From Bacteroidaceae bacterium (GTDB taxonomy: Bacteria; Bacteroidota; Bacteroidia; Bacteroidales; Bacteroidaceae), in contig JAFTUK010000024.1 of assembly GCA_017466325.1 (NCBI GenBank), forward strand, positions 1 to 64,000: 64,000 nucleotides of DNA. The letters are read 5' to 3'. This document shows positions 61,108-64,000 of the stretch, in pieces. How positions within the stretch are numbered: the first letter of the stretch is position 1; each line of letters starts with the position of its first letter. A model generated the notes under the pieces. It saw only the letters and a list, made by a program, of their open reading frames with translations, was not told the DNA's origin and did not search any database. A program made the translations under genes and the position numbers.

Positions 61108-63519
61108 TCACTCTTTTGCAATTATATCCGCCGGATGTTGTTTTATTACTTTACGTACGTGGAGAGCGACTACGAGGAGGATGATGAGGGCGGTGATGCT
61201 CATGCTTAGAGCGAGGGGCATGACGGGGGATATGAGATGCTGGGGAATCTTTTCTGATACAGCCCACTCCTTCAGGAACTGGTTGAAGAGGATAACGGCA
61301 GGGATGGCAAGTATGCTTGCCACACCTATGAGCCACAGATAGAGGCGACCGAAGAGCAAGGCGATGTCCTTTCGCTTGGCGCCATGTATCTTGCGCAGAG
61401 CCACTTCCTTCTGTCGTGAGCGCGTGTTGAGGGCAATAGTGCTCCAGATGCCCATGAAACAGATTAAGGCACAGATGGCGGAGAGTATCCATGCGCCACG
61501 CTGGAAGTTTTCTAATGCAGAGAGTTCTTGAGTATATCTCTCGCGCAGATTGAACACCGTGGGTTCCAGCGGTAATGGATTGATACGGTGCATAGTTTCT
61601 TCCATTTGTTCCATGACCTCGTGGTACTTGCCCTCTTCGGGTTCAATGATATATTCTACCGAGAAATTTTCGGGGCATTCCTGCATTACCGCACATTCCC
61701 ATTTCACGTGATCTTTTGTCTCATTCTTATAGGGCAGTGTGGCATAGGTTCCGCCGATGGGTAAAGTGGAGGAGTACTTTGGGGTTAAGGTTCCCGATTT
61801 GATAACTCCTAAGGAATCCAACTCGGCATACAATTTTTCACTCAGCAAGATGCACTCTTGTCGTTGCTCTTCTGGTACAAACCATTTGATGGGGCGTTGC
61901 CAAAAGTCGAAGTATGCGGTGTCTGTCAAATAGTGCATCAGGAAGTTCTTGCGATTCAGCGCCTCTTTCGCTCCAGGGGTTTCCATATATTCCTGAAACG
62001 TGTTGAATATTTCGTTATTCTTAATGGCACGCGTGATATGCTTAGGATTTGTTTGCAGGTATTCTTCCAAGGCCTTTCCATCCTCCGAGGAGAATGGGTT
62101 AATAAGAAAGCACTCGGCGTAATGGTCGTCATTGTCGGGGATGTTCATCTGCTCCTTGATAAGACCTATGAACTGCGAGAAAGCCAATGAGCCAGCAAGG
62201 AAGACGATACACACCACCAGTTGGATGCCCAACATCGTATTGCGCAAAGTGTGGCGGGCGTTGCGGCGCATACCTGCCGCCAATCCTCGGTTGGTTTTGC
62301 GTATGCGGTTCAGCGTGAGGCATACGATGAAGGCACAAAGCAGGACAACGATGCCAAAGACACAAAGAATGGTCGTATGATGCCCTTGCACCACCCATCC
62401 CCATGCGTTAAACATATCGTTCAGGTATGGCTCCGAATAGTTTGCCAACCACGATGCCAGCACCAGTGCCAATACCAGCGATGATGTCAGGGTAATCATC
62501 ACTTCGGTCAGGAACAGGACATACAGGCTCTTGCCCGATGCTCCATGTACCGTGCGGAGTGCAACTTCGCGTCGGCGCATCTGGAAGAGTTGGATTTGCA
62601 TTTTCAAGAAACCCACAAGAGCAGCCAGCAATACCATGGAACTGATGAGATAAACGATGGTGCGCATCAGCATCAATTCCCGGTTTAGCTCCTTCAACAC
62701 ATCGTCAAGGAGGCTCACTTTTGCCTGCAAGCCCAAAGGTGCAAGTCTTCTGTTCGCTTCTGCCTCCAATTCTTTCACGGAGTATCCTTCCTGCAACAGA
62801 ATTTCGTAGTCGGTATCTATGGCTTTCCATTCGAGAGATACATCCTTCCAATCCCCACAGAGGTAGGTTTGGGCCGTCGTAACATCTGTTTGCGTTATGG
62901 TGCGGTAAACGTCCCTCACCGTGTAAGTGGCAGAATAGGCAATGTAGTCAGCGCCCATTTCTCTAACCACAATCTTGGTGCCTATAGGATTATCGTCGCC
63001 ACAGATTCGTTTTGCCTGCGTTTCGCTCAGCACCGCTTCACCGTAGTTCAGCACAGGAATCTTTTCGCCCGTCAGTGCTGAGCGGATGCCACGAAAATTC
63101 AGATACTCAGGAAGGGTATTGCAATGAGCAAGGTCCATGCTTCGTTCCGTAGAATCTGCTAAAAGCAAGGTGACTTTTTGAACGAGGTAATAACCATCGG
63201 CATAGAATAGTTTTTCCACCCCTGCCATGCCCCCACCCGAAGTAAGGGCAGCATGAATTTCGTCGTTAATTGTAATACGATTTTGATTATTCGGCACTTC
63301 ATCAACCACCTGCCCTTCAGTAGCACTCTTGGCGAAACTCATTTCATACAGGCGGTCGTAATAGGGTTCGTCACAAACAGCAGGCGGAGCATAATGGCTC
63401 AGCACAAAGTGTGTAGCCGCCAGAGTGACCATACCCACCGCCAGCGCCATCACGCTGACAAGGGTCTGGAACTTGTATTTCATGAGATTGCGAAAGGCAA
63501 TCTTGAGGTTGTGGGTCAT
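61108..63519 (-). CDS. FtsX-type ABC transporter permease 3
   Basis: Permease of 803 residues, first of three after the ATPase gene. It has the unaltered start MTHNLKIAFRNLMKYKFQTL and two FtsX halves with periplasmic loops. The middle has RRREVALRTVHGASGKSLYVLFLTE, and the C-terminal half has TRSRQKEVALRKIHGAKRKDIALLF, the coupling segments facing the ATPase. About 110 bases at its 5' end are almost identical to the matching part of permease 2, although other parts have diverged, which suggests gene conversion. The upstream 419 bases to the ATPase stop are filled by a heptamer repeat array. Substrate unknown. Confidence 0.88.
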   Translation of the reverse strand: MTHNLKIAFRNLMKYKFQTLVSVMALAVGMVTLAATHFVLSHYAPPAVCDEPYYDRLYEMSFAKSATEGQVVDEVPNNQNRITINDEIHAALTSGGGMAGVEKLFYADGYYLVQKVTLLLADSTERSMDLAHCNTLPEYLNFRGIRSALTGEKIPVLNYGEAVLSETQAKRICGDDNPIGTKIVVREMGADYIAYSATYTVRDVYRTITQTDVTTAQTYLCGDWKDVSLEWKAIDTDYEILLQEGYSVKELEAEANRRLAPLGLQAKVSLLDDVLKELNRELMLMRTIVYLISSMVLLAALVGFLKMQIQLFQMRRREVALRTVHGASGKSLYVLFLTEVMITLTSSLVLALVLASWLANYSEPYLNDMFNAWGWVVQGHHTTILCVFGIVVLLCAFIVCLTLNRIRKTNRGLAAGMRRNARHTLRNTMLGIQLVVCIVFLAGSLAFSQFIGLIKEQMNIPDNDDHYAECFLINPFSSEDGKALEEYLQTNPKHITRAIKNNEIFNTFQEYMETPGAKEALNRKNFLMHYLTDTAYFDFWQRPIKWFVPEEQRQECILLSEKLYAELDSLGVIKSGTLTPKYSSTLPIGGTYATLPYKNETKDHVKWECAVMQECPENFSVEYIIEPEEGKYHEVMEQMEETMHRINPLPLEPTVFNLRERYTQELSALENFQRGAWILSAICALICFMGIWSTIALNTRSRQKEVALRKIHGAKRKDIALLFGRLYLWLIGVASILAIPAVILFNQFLKEWAVSEKIPQHLISPVMPLALSMSITALIILLVVALHVRKVIKQHPADIIAKE

Positions 63520-63522
63520 AAT

Positions 63523-63775
63523 AGATTACAGATTACAGATTACAGATTACAGAGTATGGAGTACAGAGTACAGAGTACAGAGTATGGAGTACAGAGTACA
63601 GAGTACAGAGTATGGAGTACAGAGTACAGAGTACAGAGTATGGATTACAGAGTACGGATTACAGAGTACGGATTACAGATTACAGATTACAGATTACAGA
63701 GTACGGATTACAGATTACAGAGTATGGAGTACAGAGTATGGAGTACAGAGTACAGAGTATGGATATCAGATTAAC
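63523..63775. repeat. Heptamer tandem repeat, left arm
   Basis: About 36 copies of a 7-base unit in three forms, GATTACA, GAGTACA and GAGTATG, in near-regular order. It lies just upstream of permease 3 on the sense side of the operon. Confidence 0.9.
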
Positions 63776-63837
63776 AGATGACAGGTGAGAGGGGGTAGAG
63801 TATGGAGTACAGTTTTGATATACAAGAACATGTCCTT

Positions 63838-63934
63838 TCATCTTTACTCTTTCATCTGTCATCTGTACTCTGTCATCTGTACTCTGTCATCTGTACTCTG
63901 TCATCTGTACTCTGTCATCTGTACTCTGTACTCT
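63838..63934. repeat. Heptamer tandem repeat, right arm
   Basis: Copies of TCATCTG and TACTCTG alternate at a 7-base period. They are complementary to the CAGAGTA phase of the left arm (63523-63775), so the two arms form an imperfect inverted repeat around about 60 bases. Confidence 0.88.
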
Positions 63935-63938
63935 TGTT

Positions 63939-64000
63939 TCACATTTCCACCTCGCTCACCACTTCGCCGTCGAAGAGGTTTACTATGCGGTCGGCATAGT
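63939..64000 (-). CDS. ABC transporter ATP-binding protein, 3' end
   Basis: Only the last 20 codons are in the window: YADRIVNLFDGEVVSEVEM and a stop. The YADRIVxLxDG pattern is the typical end of MacB/LolD-like ATPases (after the H-loop region). The gene continues beyond the right edge. It lies 419 bases upstream of permease 3 on the same strand and is probably the nucleotide-binding partner of all three permeases. Confidence 0.8.
   Translation of the reverse strand, partial: YADRIVNLFDGEVVSEVEM

Noticed and set aside
63523..63934. CRISPR array
   Set aside because: The units are 7 bases with no spacers; there is no 24-40-base repeat with unique spacers and no cas gene.

Overview
The window looks like chromosomal DNA of an anaerobic Bacteroidales bacterium, most likely Prevotellaceae or Bacteroidaceae. 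The evidence is repeated TAnnTTTG promoter boxes with TTTG about 19-21 bases upstream, many short lipoproteins, M64 peptidase, GH20, GH109 and TlpA-like lipoproteins, a eukaryote-like (GT3) glycogen synthase, and intergenic palindromic repeats of the kind common in this order. No rRNA, tRNA, CRISPR array, intact insertion sequence or integrase was seen.

Layout. 1-796: long non-coding region with several inverted repeats. 797-12473: AT-rich surface polysaccharide locus on the + strand (flippase, SDR enzyme, MenD-like TPP enzyme, pyruvyl transferase, GT2, polymerase, GT4, hexapeptide acyltransferase, nucleotidyltransferase-like protein, GT2). 12634-16067: TPR protein, small secreted proteins and a Ca2+/Na+ antiporter. 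16219-20505: glycogen synthase and glucan phosphorylase. 20715-28255: GH20 hexosaminidase, MscL, a tiny lipoprotein, GAPDH, a methyltransferase, a short MiaA and a Crp/Fnr regulator. 28378-33174: second glycogen operon (debranching enzyme, GT4, GH57). 33275-41005: cyclophilin, PheS, DUF4348-like lipoprotein, MurB, a TPR protein that may be 5'-truncated, a solute-binding-like lipoprotein and phosphoglycerate kinase. 41067-46599: mfd, M64 peptidase, nth. 46708-53152: TlpA-like lipoprotein, GH109-like oxidoreductase, and a BlaI/BlaR1-like pair with a lipoprotein. 53154-55635: small AT-rich island with an hsp20 remnant, tandem repeats, a polyvalent-type kinase, a 51-residue ORF and a four-helix-bundle protein. 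55636-64000: three FtsX-type ABC permeases and the end of their ATPase.

How genes work together. The two glycogen operons should together elongate, phosphorolyse, debranch and remodel alpha-glucan; GAPDH and Pgk supply lower glycolysis. The first locus builds and exports a pyruvylated and probably acylated repeat-unit polysaccharide. Its initiating sugar-phosphate transferase is not in the window.

The most unusual theme is repeat DNA acting inside genes. Repeat elements supply the apparent start codon and N-terminus of two ABC permeases, add an in-frame insertion to Mfd, carry a good promoter for the kinase gene, and form a heptamer array of opposite-facing arms inside the ABC operon. All function calls come from reading the sequence and knowledge of families; no searches were run.
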